Positions 34,783 through 44,048 of a stretch of DNA of 64,000 bases are shown in pieces. The notes beneath the pieces were generated by a model, which did not search any database, was not told where the DNA came from, and saw only the letters and a program-made list of their open reading frames with translations. The stretch is from Clostridium sp. SY8519. GTDB lineage: Bacteria; Bacillota; Clostridia; Lachnospirales; Lachnospiraceae. The stretch is from NCBI RefSeq assembly GCF_000270305.1, contig NC_015737.1, forward strand, positions 430,501 to 494,500, in the 5' to 3' direction. Positions within the stretch are counted from its first letter, which is position 1; each line of letters begins with the position of its first letter. The position numbers and the translations under genes are program-made.

Positions 34783-35601
34783 TTATAAAGCATCCTCCGG
34801 ACAGTTCCTGACACATTCCATACACAGGATACATTCCGTTCCGTTAGATCGTTTTCTCAAATTGTCGGTAACATCCACATTCATCGGACATATCTGCCTG
34901 CATATCCCGCAGGATATACATTTTCTCTGATCACACTTTACCCTGATCAATGAGAAGAAACTCATTGGTTTCAAAAACACGGTGATCGGGCAGATGTATT
35001 TGCAGAACGCACGGTTGTCCTTAAATGCATACGAGAGAATAATGCCGACTGCATAATACAGCACATTGCCAATTATAAAAGCCCGGAACATGATCCTTTC
35101 GATATTCCCGGCTCTTGCAAGAAACAGCGATCCCACAAAAATCAGGGATGCTGCAAATGTAATATACCGTATCCATCCGATCTTCTTCCTCGGATGCTTC
35201 GGAACTTTCCAGGGCAGAAAATCCAGCACCATGGCCGTCCAGCACGCGTAGCCGCACCAGCCTCTGCCGAAGATCAACGGACCAAAAATCTTTGCCACCG
35301 CATAATGAACAGTCGCCGCCTCAAAAACGCCATTGAAAAGATAGTACCAGAAGCCCTCTATCTGCATATTTTCATTACATATCAGTCCCAGGTAGACGAG
35401 CATATACAATCCGACCAGAAGCTGGACCACGCGTCTTGCGTACTTGTATTTCTTTATAAAGAGAACGATTCCGAGAAAGACAGCGATCCCGATATAGCTG
35501 AAATTGAACAGGTAAAACAAATTATCCTTCGTCAGCCATAGGGTAACTGCTGCTGTCTCAAATATGAGCAGCATTATGATTGGTAACGTGTATTTTCTCA
35601 C
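34783..35601 (-). CDS. NapH/NosR-like membrane 4Fe-4S protein
   Basis: 272 residues from GTG 35601, with GGAG upstream. About six membrane segments, a cytoplasmic GRGWCGYACWT motif, a FCKYICP segment, and two C-terminal 4Fe-4S ferredoxin sites (CISCGICRQICPMNV, CILCMECVRNCPEDAL). Such proteins carry electrons across or along the membrane to flavin or periplasmic acceptors. It is monocistronic here. Paralogous in layout to 43074-44048 but clearly different in sequence. The partner is unknown. Confidence 0.85.
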   Translation of the reverse strand: MRKYTLPIIMLLIFETAAVTLWLTKDNLFYLFNFSYIGIAVFLGIVLFIKKYKYARRVVQLLVGLYMLVYLGLICNENMQIEGFWYYLFNGVFEAATVHYAVAKIFGPLIFGRGWCGYACWTAMVLDFLPWKVPKHPRKKIGWIRYITFAASLIFVGSLFLARAGNIERIMFRAFIIGNVLYYAVGIILSYAFKDNRAFCKYICPITVFLKPMSFFSLIRVKCDQRKCISCGICRQICPMNVDVTDNLRKRSNGTECILCMECVRNCPEDAL

Positions 35602-35671
35602 TCTGTTTTCTCCAGGTTACTGCACATGTGTTATTGTTCTAATCACTGCATAACAGGCGGATCGCCTTCTG

Positions 35672-35884
35672 CTATTTGGTAAGCGGAGGATTCTCAAGAA
35701 GAGAATCCGGATGTTCCATTTTGACCTTATAAGCCATCAGCCTGAAAAGATACTCCGGCATGTGGCGGTTTCCAAGCTCCCAGTCAGTCATCGTCCGGTA
35801 CGGAATTCCAAAATATTCGCAGAATTCCTTCCTGTTCATCCCAGTGCTTGTGCGAAGTTCTGTTAATTGCTTTCCGCTCTCCAT
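35672..35884 (-). CDS. Small XRE-type helix-turn-helix protein
   Basis: 70 residues: helix-turn-helix pattern LTELRTSTGMNRKEFCEYFGIPYRTMTDWELGNR, then a short tail. GGGAG lies five bases before the start. It is a DNA-binding protein without an effector domain, divergent from the EamA transporter gene with about 150 bases between the starts, so it could control that gene or the ferredoxin gene downstream. Target unknown. Confidence 0.8.
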   Translation of the reverse strand: MESGKQLTELRTSTGMNRKEFCEYFGIPYRTMTDWELGNRHMPEYLFRLMAYKVKMEHPDSLLENPPLTK

Positions 35885-36031
35885 AAGATCTCCCTCTCTT
35901 GATACCTATTCGAGACTATGATACACCAGCCCCTGTTTTTACGCAATGCGTATTTTATGAGAAAAAACGCTCCGTTCTTCTCTTTTTGTGCTAATATAAG
36001 AATTTGTGAAAATAACGAGGAGGAATCAACA

Positions 36032-36979
36032 GTGAGAAAAACCGCAGCCGCTTATCTGGGCCTTATTCTTGTGTTTGTTTTATGGGGAAGTCTTTACGTG
36101 GTGAGTTCCGTTGTCCTGCAGTATATGCCGACCTTCGCCGTCATGTTCTGCCGATTCGTGATTGCCTTCGCTGCTTTAAGCATTATCGTGAAAGCCGGAA
36201 CCCGGAAATGGAACCCGGACGGAACGGACGAACAGGGACGCAAAACAAAAACAGACGGTCCAGGATGGAAGTACGTGATCCTTCTGGGTGTCCTCGGCTA
36301 CGCGGTCGGCGTCGGCGTCCAGCTGATGGGCACCAAATACGCAGGTTCTTCGATGGCATCACTCATCAATTCACTGAACCCGGTCGCCATCTCACTTATG
36401 GCAGTGCCGATTCTTCACGAAAAACTCACCGGGAACAAAATCATCGGCATCCTTCTGGCAGTGTTTGGCGTCTATCTGATCCTCGGGACGGGCGGAACTG
36501 TCAATTTGCCTGGCATTCTGATGTCGCTTGCCTCCGTCCTTCTGTGGTCCCTCGTCTCCGTCATGACCCGTCAGGGTCTTGCAAAAAATAATCCGCTCGT
36601 CATCACAAGAAATGCCATAGGCGTAGCGGCAGTATGCGAATTCATCTTCGCAGTGGCCGAACACGTCCTGACTCATTCCACGATTCACCTCAATGGAGGT
36701 GTGATCGCAGGCCTTTTATATCTCGGAGTCTTCTGCACCGGCGTCTCCTATATTTTGTGGAACCAGGGACTGGCTGTGCTTCCGGCAAGCAGCTGCTCGG
36801 CGCTCTATCCCATACAGCCGCTAACCTCCACCGTTATGGGGGTGATTTTCTTTCACGAAACCGTTGGCCTTTCCTTCGCCGCCGGGGCTGTCTTCATCCT
36901 TGTCGGCGTCCTGCTGTGCCTGTTGGGCGCAAAGCGGATGAAACACCGGAAAACGGACGGTCAGCCCCTATATCATTGA
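36032..36979 (+). CDS. EamA/DMT-family transporter
   Basis: 315 residues. GTG 36032 is chosen because GAGGAGG lies eight bases upstream; the upstream ATG frame has no ribosome site. Ten membrane segments in two EamA repeats, with LVFVLWGSLYVVS at the start and an LYPIQPLTSTVMGVIFFHE second repeat. The family exports amino acids and other metabolites. One of only three plus-strand genes and more G+C-rich than its neighbours. The substrate is unknown. Confidence 0.88.
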   Translation: MRKTAAAYLGLILVFVLWGSLYVVSSVVLQYMPTFAVMFCRFVIAFAALSIIVKAGTRKWNPDGTDEQGRKTKTDGPGWKYVILLGVLGYAVGVGVQLMGTKYAGSSMASLINSLNPVAISLMAVPILHEKLTGNKIIGILLAVFGVYLILGTGGTVNLPGILMSLASVLLWSLVSVMTRQGLAKNNPLVITRNAIGVAAVCEFIFAVAEHVLTHSTIHLNGGVIAGLLYLGVFCTGVSYILWNQGLAVLPASSCSALYPIQPLTSTVMGVIFFHETVGLSFAAGAVFILVGVLLCLLGAKRMKHRKTDGQPLYH

Positions 36980-37023
36980 ATGCTAAGGTGCAGCATCTAT
37001 TTTGTTATAAGAAGTTTTATTCA

Positions 37024-38250
37024 TCAATCTGCAAATTTTCTCAGCATTGGAATAATTCTCTCGAACGCCTTCCTGCACTGATCAATTTCCTCTTTTGTAT
37101 TATAAAAAGCCGGCGACAGACGAATCGCCTTTTCATATCCCAAACTTGCCAATGCCGGCTGTGCGCACAGATTACCGGAGCGAAGCGCTACACCCATTTT
37201 ATCCGCCATGCTGGCCAGGTCAAAAGGATGCACCCCCTCTATATCCATGGATAAGGCACCCGACCGCCTCCCGGGATGTCCCATAACAGACAGCCCTTCG
37301 ATTTTCAACAGCTCCTGTTCCGCATATACTAAAAGTTCCCTCTCCCAGGCACGCATCTTCAGCGGATCGTGTTCTATGATATAATCTATCGCTGCGCCCA
37401 GTCCAATGATCCCGGATATATTCGGTGTACCTGCCTCCAGACAATGGGGCAGAGATGCCCACGTTGTCAGCGGCTGAGTCACAAGATCGACCATGCCTCC
37501 ACCGTAACGGACCTTCTGCAGGGTTTCCAGAGCCTCGCTTTTTCCATACAGCACACCTATTCCGGTTGGCGCAAGCATCTTGTGGCCGGAAAAACAGTAA
37601 TAATCACAATCTGCCTCTGACACATCAATCCCTTCATGGAGTATTCCCTGTGCACCGTCGATCAGAACTTTTGCACCATATCGGTGCGCAAGCTTTACAA
37701 TCTCCTGGATGGAATTCACTGTTCCTGTAAGATTTGTCACATGGGCCGCCGCAACCAAAGCGATCTCATGTTCTTTTAAAAGTTGCTCCATCCCATCCAG
37801 ATCAAGCTCACCATCCTTTTGCGGACATACATAAAAATCCGCTCCAGATAATTTACAGGCCTGCTGCCATGGTACATAATTGGAATGATGCTCCAGTTCT
37901 GTGACCATAATTCCCTGCCCCGGATACAATGTTTCCCGATAAGAGGCCGATACAAGATGGATGCTGTCCGTGGTACCTGAGGTAAAAATCACACACTTCG
38001 AAGCCTCTCCATTCAAAAAGTCATTCACCTTCTTTCGCGCGTCTTCCACTGCCCCGGTTGAAAGTTCACTCAGATAGTGAATGCCTCTGTGAATATTGGC
38101 ATGCTCTGTTTCATAATGCTGTTTCAGCCTTTCCAGGACCTTGGTCGGAACCTGACTTGTTGCCGCATTATCCAGATATACCAGCCTTTTTCCATGAACC
38201 GTCTCTGACAGAACCGGAAAGTCTGCTCTCCATCTGTTTGCCTGTTCCAT
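37024..38250 (-). CDS. sufS: SufS-type cysteine desulfurase
   Basis: 408 residues, group II. PLP lysine in FSGHKMLAPTGIG and a catalytic cysteine in RSGNLCAQP, where Asn replaces the second His of the usual RTGHHCAQP. It mobilises sulfur from cysteine as a persulfide, normally passed to SufE or SufU. A sufE gene lies upstream with one unknown gene between. No sufB, sufC or sufD is in the window, so the pair may serve another thiolation task or work with a distant suf operon. Confidence 0.9.
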   Translation of the reverse strand: MEQANRWRADFPVLSETVHGKRLVYLDNAATSQVPTKVLERLKQHYETEHANIHRGIHYLSELSTGAVEDARKKVNDFLNGEASKCVIFTSGTTDSIHLVSASYRETLYPGQGIMVTELEHHSNYVPWQQACKLSGADFYVCPQKDGELDLDGMEQLLKEHEIALVAAAHVTNLTGTVNSIQEIVKLAHRYGAKVLIDGAQGILHEGIDVSEADCDYYCFSGHKMLAPTGIGVLYGKSEALETLQKVRYGGGMVDLVTQPLTTWASLPHCLEAGTPNISGIIGLGAAIDYIIEHDPLKMRAWERELLVYAEQELLKIEGLSVMGHPGRRSGALSMDIEGVHPFDLASMADKMGVALRSGNLCAQPALASLGYEKAIRLSPAFYNTKEEIDQCRKAFERIIPMLRKFAD

Positions 38251-38286
38251 ACAGCTTATCTTCTCCTATCCAAACCTTTCTGGAAG

Positions 38287-38712
38287 TTACATGCACTCTG
38301 ACAGCTTCCCATAAACATAATCCGTCAGCTCTGATACGGTCGCAACAGCAGTCAGCTTTTCCGGATCCGGATTCAGTCTCAAATCTTTCTGTACCGCGTA
38401 CAAAAGCAAAACCTTCTTGGTCGATTCCGAAGTTGCGTGATCGCATGGTGTCGCCTGATCCAGCTCCCGGATCATCTTTGTATCCAGTTTCATAGTTCTC
38501 GCCAGAGACAAAGCCGCCAGTATACGGATATTATCTTCCTCAATATCCGGTGCCAAAAGATATTTTGACAAAACATAGGCACGCAAATGCGCTCCCACAT
38601 ACTCCTTTGTGGGATGATCCGCCGAAAGAATTGCCTCTGCCTCCTTCGCTGTCTGTTCTTTTGCTTTATTCAGAATTCGGATTACCAGCTCCCTGCGGCT
38701 TTTCGCATCCAT
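38287..38712 (-). CDS. Unknown protein between sufE and sufS
   Basis: 141 residues, predicted all-helical (RRELVIRILNKAKEQTAKEAEAILSADHPTKEY), with three cysteines near the middle and end. It overlaps the end of sufE by 47 bases and ends 36 bases before sufS, so it is translated from the same message. I do not recognise a family. Its position suggests a scaffold or carrier in the same sulfur pathway. A shadow of sufE is unlikely because most of the reading frame lies outside it. Confidence 0.6.
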   Translation of the reverse strand: MDAKSRRELVIRILNKAKEQTAKEAEAILSADHPTKEYVGAHLRAYVLSKYLLAPDIEEDNIRILAALSLARTMKLDTKMIRELDQATPCDHATSESTKKVLLLYAVQKDLRLNPDPEKLTAVATVSELTDYVYGKLSECM

Positions 38713-39145
38713 TTATCTGCCTCCCTGCATATAACTGTATATCTCTGACCACCGAGTGCAATCCGTCAAAACGATCGGTAGATATTTCTTTTGCAATATT
38801 CGTCTCTTTAATAAAACGCGGTTCATAGGAAAGAATTTCCTCCGGTGTCCGCCCGTTCAAAAGAGATATGATCACGGCAAGAATTCCCCTGATGATCAAC
38901 GCCTCGCTGTCACCCGTAATATAAACACGTCCCTTTTCGTAAGACAGCTTTATCCACATCGCGGACTGACAGCCCTTAACCCGCAGATCATCCGTCCGCT
39001 CCTCAGCCGGAATCCTTGGAAGTTCTCTTGAAAGTTCCAACAGATATTCATATTGAAGAAACCAGTCCTCTAATAGGTTCAGATCCTCAATATAAGTATC
39101 CTCAATCTCCCTGATAGACCCTGACTCTATGGCTGTATCAAGCAT
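38666..39145 (-). CDS. sufE: SufE-like sulfur acceptor
   Basis: 159 residues. SufE signature VKGCQSAMWI with the acceptor Cys59, preceded by LPRIPAEERTDDLR, and a second helix RGILAVIISLLNGRTPEEI. It accepts persulfide sulfur from SufS. GGAGG lies nine bases before the ATG. The C-terminal tail (NGCEKPQGAGNPNSE) overlaps the next gene. Confidence 0.88.
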   Translation of the reverse strand: MLDTAIESGSIREIEDTYIEDLNLLEDWFLQYEYLLELSRELPRIPAEERTDDLRVKGCQSAMWIKLSYEKGRVYITGDSEALIIRGILAVIISLLNGRTPEEILSYEPRFIKETNIAKEISTDRFDGLHSVVRDIQLYAGRQINGCEKPQGAGNPNSE

Positions 39146-39200
39146 GACTACATTCCTCCAGTCTTTTACTTCCGGTCATCTTCGCCGGCTGCAAAACAAC

Positions 39201-39240
39201 GATTTACTCAGCTGAAGCCTGGACTCCAACTGAGTAAATC
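39201..39240 (-). terminator. Hairpin downstream of the isomerase gene
   Basis: Perfect 11-base arms GATTTACTCAG and CTGAGTAAATC with an 18-base loop; on the minus strand GTTGTTTTGC follows. It separates the isomerase gene from sufE and is a likely terminator. A weaker hairpin CCTCT/AGAGG follows at about 39249-39270 between it and the isomerase stop. Confidence 0.6.
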
Positions 39241-39289
39241 TTGTTATGCCTCTTCGCTAACGCTTAGAGGAGAGGGTTGTATGACTAAA

Positions 39290-40828
39290 TTAAACAGAAA
39301 ACACCTCAAGTCCAAGTGCTTCCCCAAGCATTTCAAGCTCTTTTACATAGTCACCGTAAACGAACGGCAAATGATTGCCAAAATAAAGCTGCGCATTATA
39401 GAATTTCTCCTGATCCGCAACACGGTAAACAACATAACCATTACAGTTATCCAGATCATAATCACCACCGCCTACAATCTCACCTTTTCCGACAAAAAGC
39501 TTGGTACAATCGGGGGAAATGCGGCAAATTGTGATCTTCTGCCCTTTATCCCGCTTCCAGTCATAGCGGAATACTGCACCAAACCCCTGATCATACGCAA
39601 AATGGCGAACTGCATATGGAAGGTTTTCTCCGTCGATACTCTTAAGCTTCCTGTTTGGTGTGGAATGTGCTGAATGATACAAGTTGGTCAGATCCTCCAC
39701 ATCCGCAAGATCTTCGATATGGAAGCGGCGCATCGGACGGATCGTATTTTCCTCTTCCAGATATACAAGCGGATTTGTATTGCCCATAAATGGTGCATGA
39801 TTGGAGATTGTGGAAAGAATGAGCATTGTAAGCACGCCATCCACATCATATTCACATGCAGATGGAATTCCCTGCTCATTTAATAAGGAATGGGTCAGGC
39901 AGAAAGTAAACTGCATCTCATTGATTCTTCTTGTGGAGCAAGTATCCGGACATGGAACTGTAAAACCGCAGCAATCATGAAAATCAAGAAGCTTTTTTAC
40001 CTCAACATAAGCCTTACAGGAATTAACCATTGCCTCACGGGAAATACCGGCTTCATCAGCGCCGCCAAGAAGTTCATCCGCCAATTCTTCCGCTTCCTTG
40101 ATATCTTCCTCGGTAATATTCGGTGTGTTCAGTCGTCCCGGTGTTGTATAATTACCACCCTCCGGTAGCGGCTGCATATAATCAAGCAGTTCATGCAGGT
40201 TGATAAACCGGAAATTAGTCCCGAATTTTTCAGTGGCTCTTTCCAGTGACAGGAAGGTATCATTTGCAGATTTGGATACATTGGAATCAAATCGAACTCC
40301 CAGAAGAACATTTGCCTCCTTCAACGCCTTACGGACTCTCCAAACTCTCATCTGTGCAGCAACACCTTTCCAAGTCAAGGGTGCTGCGCACTCGATACCC
40401 ATATTGCGAATCACCGCCGTCACAGCTGTAAGGTCACAGCAGGTTGCCGGATCCTGCATAATCGGCTTTTTTGTTCTCTGGGCCAGCTCGATCAAGAGAC
40501 CGCTTCGCGCGATGCCGCCGGACATCATGAATACATCAATCTCATCCTTGTCCGTGGTCATCTTTGTAAATGCTTCCTCCGGAATTCTCCAGTCATCACA
40601 GCATGGCAGAAATACCGGCTCCAGAAGATTCACCGCTTCCTTCGGAAGCTTCTCTTCGCAGAGCTTAAAAAAATCCTTCTGAAGCTCCTGCGCCAGAATA
40701 GCCTCATATTCCGGTGTCAGGGCTTCCCCTTTTGCGAAACGACAAGGTCCCTCATAATAGTACTGATGCTGTAAACCAAGAAAGATCGGTTTTACATTGA
40801 GTTTTACATCCAGTCCTCTTTTGATCAT
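39290..40828 (-). CDS. L-fucose/L-arabinose isomerase-like protein
   Basis: 512 residues. The fold family is inferred from the overall length, from VFMMSGGIARSGLLIELAQ in the N-terminal half and SACEYDVDGVLTMLILSTISNHAPFMGN in the C-terminal half, where isomerases hold metal-binding Glu, Asp and His. It has an unusual number of cysteine pairs (PCCDDW, ATCCDLTA, HDCCGF, CPDTC). AGGAGG precedes the start by eight bases. No sugar kinase or aldolase is nearby, so it may be a divergent isomerase with another role. The divergent PucR-type gene 600 bases away is the likely regulator. Confidence 0.7.
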   Translation of the reverse strand: MIKRGLDVKLNVKPIFLGLQHQYYYEGPCRFAKGEALTPEYEAILAQELQKDFFKLCEEKLPKEAVNLLEPVFLPCCDDWRIPEEAFTKMTTDKDEIDVFMMSGGIARSGLLIELAQRTKKPIMQDPATCCDLTAVTAVIRNMGIECAAPLTWKGVAAQMRVWRVRKALKEANVLLGVRFDSNVSKSANDTFLSLERATEKFGTNFRFINLHELLDYMQPLPEGGNYTTPGRLNTPNITEEDIKEAEELADELLGGADEAGISREAMVNSCKAYVEVKKLLDFHDCCGFTVPCPDTCSTRRINEMQFTFCLTHSLLNEQGIPSACEYDVDGVLTMLILSTISNHAPFMGNTNPLVYLEEENTIRPMRRFHIEDLADVEDLTNLYHSAHSTPNRKLKSIDGENLPYAVRHFAYDQGFGAVFRYDWKRDKGQKITICRISPDCTKLFVGKGEIVGGGDYDLDNCNGYVVYRVADQEKFYNAQLYFGNHLPFVYGDYVKELEMLGEALGLEVFSV

Positions 40829-40959
40829 TGTACCATCCTCCTTTGAATTTTTGATTCTGTAATTATTGTGCTTTCAATATATAGAAATTCCTGGTTTTTC
40901 TCATCGGTAAACAAACCAAATCGAAAAAGCTTCCTTTCACAAATTCTTAATTTCTCCTA

Positions 40960-41151
40960 TTACCTTTTATCAAAAATATAGTCTGGAGCTTCCGGTAATT
41001 TTGCACCTACCGGAATACTTGGTACATTCCTGATCGCATGCCAAAGTCTCTTTTTAGAAAATCCTACATCTGTATCTCCTTGATATGCCGTCTTTTCAAT
41101 TTTTATATATTTTGTATTCTCATTTTTATCATATTTATGATTATTTTCCAC
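40960..41151 (-). CDS. Possible small protein upstream of the isomerase gene
   Basis: 63 residues from GTG 41151 without a convincing ribosome site. The C-terminal half (GFSKKRLWHAIRNVPSIPVGAKLPEAPDYIF is the region) looks protein-like, the N-terminus is low complexity. It could be a small regulator, the end of a decayed gene, or chance. I cannot identify it. Confidence 0.25.
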   Translation of the reverse strand: MENNHKYDKNENTKYIKIEKTAYQGDTDVGFSKKRLWHAIRNVPSIPVGAKLPEAPDYIFDKR

Positions 41152-41431
41152 TATTTTTTGTCATTTATTACATTTTTGCATAATCATTCTAAAATTCCGT
41201 ATCTTCAAATGTTATAGTCTGTGTTTATAATCTTTATAAAAGAAGCTTGTTTTTTAGAAATTATGACGAATTATACCTATTTAATAATTTTCTCCCCGCA
41301 AAGGAAGAGACACGTCTGACCGAGACCTTTTCCTGCCCCACCACACGCTTTACGTGCTTGAGAAGGAAAGGGACTTCTCCGACTGCGTTCCATTTTTGTT
41401 GAACAGTTAGAACATTTGAAAGGAATTTAAC
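41152..41431 (+). promoter_or_regulatory. Upstream region of the PucR-type regulator
   Basis: A 280-base stretch without a gene. It is A+T-rich until 41290. It then holds a stem at 41326-41334 with 41364-41371 (CCTTTTCCT against AGGAAAGG, one bulge) enclosing a small CAC/GTG stem; no T run follows. This may be an mRNA leader structure or the trace of an old terminator. AAAGGA precedes the ATG at 41432. Confidence 0.3.
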
Positions 41432-43000
41432 ATGCACAAACTTACTTTAAACATATTTCTTGATGAATTGAAGCTTCCTTATGAACCATCTGTCTGTTCA
41501 GATAAAAATCCAACTTTTGAAAGCATTAGTCTATTCAATCCGAATTTGCCCCCGATAGCCGAAAGTCTGACCATCGGTCTGCTCACACAGCTTGTCCGGG
41601 TTGCGCCGCTATACCCAAATCGTACTTTTCTATGTATTCGAGATCGATTTCCTGACGCAGAAGAAGGCATCACAGCTAACATGATCATTCTAAAGACCAA
41701 TCTGCCCCTGGCAGCTGTCTTCAATAAGGCTTTGTCTATATTTTCTCTTTATCAGAACTGGAATCAGCAAATGGAAGTTTCCGCTGCCAAGGCAGAAGGA
41801 CTGCAAGCACTTATGGATCTCTCCGAAAGTATCCTCAAAAATCATATCGATATTATGGATGAATCTTTTAAACTGCTAAGCTATACAAAAAACATCGAAA
41901 TTGATGACCCCATCACCAATGCCCTGCTTCAGAATGGTTATCATCCAGAAGAAACCGTTGAAAAGTTCCGCTCTCTGCGGCGATTTGAACAATTTGAAAC
42001 CGAAAAAGACATGATCATTTCCGATGATCACAAACTCTGTGATTATGTAACAATCAAAAAAATTTTTCACCGAAACGGACATCCTGTTTTGTATATTGTC
42101 ATGCACTGTAATCACAGAGAAGCAAACAACGGACTCTATGATGCATTTCGTATGCTTTTTTCTTACGTTGAGTCCTATATGCCCAGAGACGGCGCTTCGT
42201 CAGCAGCTTTTGCGGCTTCCCATCGATACCTTCGTGAACTAATCAACGGAAATATTTCCAGTATTGATGAAGCGATTACCAGGGCGGCTTACGCTACGAT
42301 TCCCTTTTATCAGGATTATCTGCTGTATCAGATTACCTTTGATGATAATTTCAATACACCACTGGCACGGCTTGCCGTCAGTCTCAATGAGCGTCTTCCC
42401 TTCTCCTACGTGCTGACGCACAACCGTAATATTCTGGTCATATCATCCTGTAGAGACAACAGGGATCATAGTGAAACCGTGCTATCACTTATTTCTCAGA
42501 TTATAAGCAATTTTCCTCATTCAATTGGCATCAGCAACCGGTTTCATAATCTCTGGGAACTGAGCACAGCACTGGAACAATCCGGCTGCGCGCTGGAATA
42601 TGGCGCACATATACGCAAAGCATATCTGAACAAGGGGCAGACTCTGCCAAAAGAGTTTACGTTTGAGGATTGCCTTTTAACCCTCTTAGTCGCCAAAAGT
42701 TATAACAGTTCACCGGAAATATTTAAAAACAGTTTTATGTTTCAATCTGTTCGCACGATCATTGACTATGACAAACAGCATCATACCAATCTTTTAGAGA
42801 CACTTAAAACCTATTTGATGCTGCATCAAAAAGCAACTGATACAGGCAAGCGATTACATCTTCACCGAAATACGGTTTTGTATCATATAGAGCGAATCGA
42901 GCAGATGCTTCATGTCTCACTTACAGATCCGCAAGTTTGCATTAAACTTCAATTAGGTATCGAATTCTATCGTTCTCAAATGCTGGATTTGCATATGTAA
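41432..43000 (+). CDS. PucR/CdaR-family transcriptional regulator
   Basis: 522 residues. N-terminal PucR-type sensor region with a purine-catabolism-like segment, a central GGDEF-like/CdaR region, and the C-terminal helix-turn-helix TGKRLHLHRNTVLYHIERIEQML (about 480-502), which is diagnostic of the family. Such proteins often activate catabolism of purines, sugar acids or GABA. It is divergent from the isomerase-like gene and the likely regulator of it. The inducer is unknown. Confidence 0.88.
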   Translation: MHKLTLNIFLDELKLPYEPSVCSDKNPTFESISLFNPNLPPIAESLTIGLLTQLVRVAPLYPNRTFLCIRDRFPDAEEGITANMIILKTNLPLAAVFNKALSIFSLYQNWNQQMEVSAAKAEGLQALMDLSESILKNHIDIMDESFKLLSYTKNIEIDDPITNALLQNGYHPEETVEKFRSLRRFEQFETEKDMIISDDHKLCDYVTIKKIFHRNGHPVLYIVMHCNHREANNGLYDAFRMLFSYVESYMPRDGASSAAFAASHRYLRELINGNISSIDEAITRAAYATIPFYQDYLLYQITFDDNFNTPLARLAVSLNERLPFSYVLTHNRNILVISSCRDNRDHSETVLSLISQIISNFPHSIGISNRFHNLWELSTALEQSGCALEYGAHIRKAYLNKGQTLPKEFTFEDCLLTLLVAKSYNSSPEIFKNSFMFQSVRTIIDYDKQHHTNLLETLKTYLMLHQKATDTGKRLHLHRNTVLYHIERIEQMLHVSLTDPQVCIKLQLGIEFYRSQMLDLHM

Positions 43001-43041
43001 GGAAAACACTATTTGGAGCATGTTGCAGATACTTTAAAGTT

Positions 43042-43067
43042 GTGTATGAATCGCACGATTCATACAC
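43042..43067. other. Perfect 12-base-arm palindrome between convergent genes
   Basis: GTGTATGAATCG and CGATTCATACAC are exact complements with a two-base spacer, between the end of the PucR-type gene and the end of the ferredoxin gene. Neither strand has a clear T run directly after it, so it may be a bidirectional terminator of weak type or a protein-binding dyad. Confidence 0.6.
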
Positions 43068-43073
43068 CTGCCG

Positions 43074-44048
43074 CTATACCTGCAGCACCCAAAACAACAA
43101 ATAAAGTCCGCCTGCTTTTGCCAGATCCATCCACCACTCATTTCCTTTTAATTTTCCCCATGAGGTTATATTTCCCCTCGGGCAGATTCCGCTGCAGCGG
43201 CCGCAGCGGATGCACTCCCCCATATTCTTTCCGTCTGCGCTGATATGCAGATCCACCGGGCATGTGTTTTTACATGCGCGGCACGAATCCGGGCACTGGT
43301 CCGCATGACGTGTCAGATGAAAAAACGGAAGGTACGGAAGAAGGGCGAAGATCGCTCCCATCGGGCAGAAAAAACGGCAGAAGAAGCGTTCCTGAAACGC
43401 CATCCCCACAAGCATGGCCAGCAAAAGGACAATCCCGATTGTATTCCCCGCCAGTTCGAAATGGCGCGCCCGGAGCAGCGCGAACACCGTCCAGGGGCTG
43501 TTTGCCGTGATCGCAGTCTCCCTCTGGAAAAAACAAAGTGCCAGCAGTCCGATCAATACCACAAACTTCATCTTTGAAAGGATCCCTGCTGCCCGTTCCG
43601 GAATTTCAGGCAGATGACGCCCTGTTTTTTTCTGCACCCATTGGGAAAACCGGTAGATCCAGTCGTTCACTGCGCCGAAGGCGCATGCCCAGCCGCAAAA
43701 AAAGCGGCCAAACAGAATCGTGTAAACCACAACGACCAGAAATTGTACCGTAAACCCGGTCCACTCCAGCGGAACACCTGCTCCCATTGCCGACAGCGCA
43801 TGTTTCGCTGCGGAAAACGCCGCACTATACACGGACGGCGCCGCAAGGAAAAACATGATCTGCACCAGAATTCGAAACCATTCCTGCAGCATGCGCGCGG
43901 TCTTTGGCCTGATTTTCCTACGCGCAGTATTTGACGTGTTTTTCCTACGCGCAGCCTTTGACGTAATTTTCACACGCGCCGTCGTCCTCCCTGCCGCTGT
44001 CTGGCAGCCGTTTTTCGTAATTGTTCTGTTCTTTCTGTTTTCCTGCAT
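43074..44048 (-). CDS. NapH-like polyferredoxin membrane protein of the flavin electron-transfer operon
   Basis: 324 residues. A basic 55-residue N-terminal extension, four to six membrane segments, the conserved GRFFCGWACAFGAVNDW and RFFCRFFCPMGAIF loops, and C-terminal 4Fe-4S sites (CPDSCRACKNTCPVDL, CIRCGRCSGICPRGNI). It starts directly after the stop of the FMN-protein gene, whose end supplies its ribosome site. It likely moves electrons from a cytoplasmic donor to the extracytoplasmic flavoproteins encoded upstream in the operon. Confidence 0.88.
   Translation of the reverse strand: MQENRKNRTITKNGCQTAAGRTTARVKITSKAARRKNTSNTARRKIRPKTARMLQEWFRILVQIMFFLAAPSVYSAAFSAAKHALSAMGAGVPLEWTGFTVQFLVVVVYTILFGRFFCGWACAFGAVNDWIYRFSQWVQKKTGRHLPEIPERAAGILSKMKFVVLIGLLALCFFQRETAITANSPWTVFALLRARHFELAGNTIGIVLLLAMLVGMAFQERFFCRFFCPMGAIFALLPYLPFFHLTRHADQCPDSCRACKNTCPVDLHISADGKNMGECIRCGRCSGICPRGNITSWGKLKGNEWWMDLAKAGGLYLLFWVLQV

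Noticed and set aside
38287..38712. Reading the unknown suf-region gene as a shadow of sufE
   Set aside because: Only 47 of its 426 bases overlap sufE, and the rest has no competing frame.
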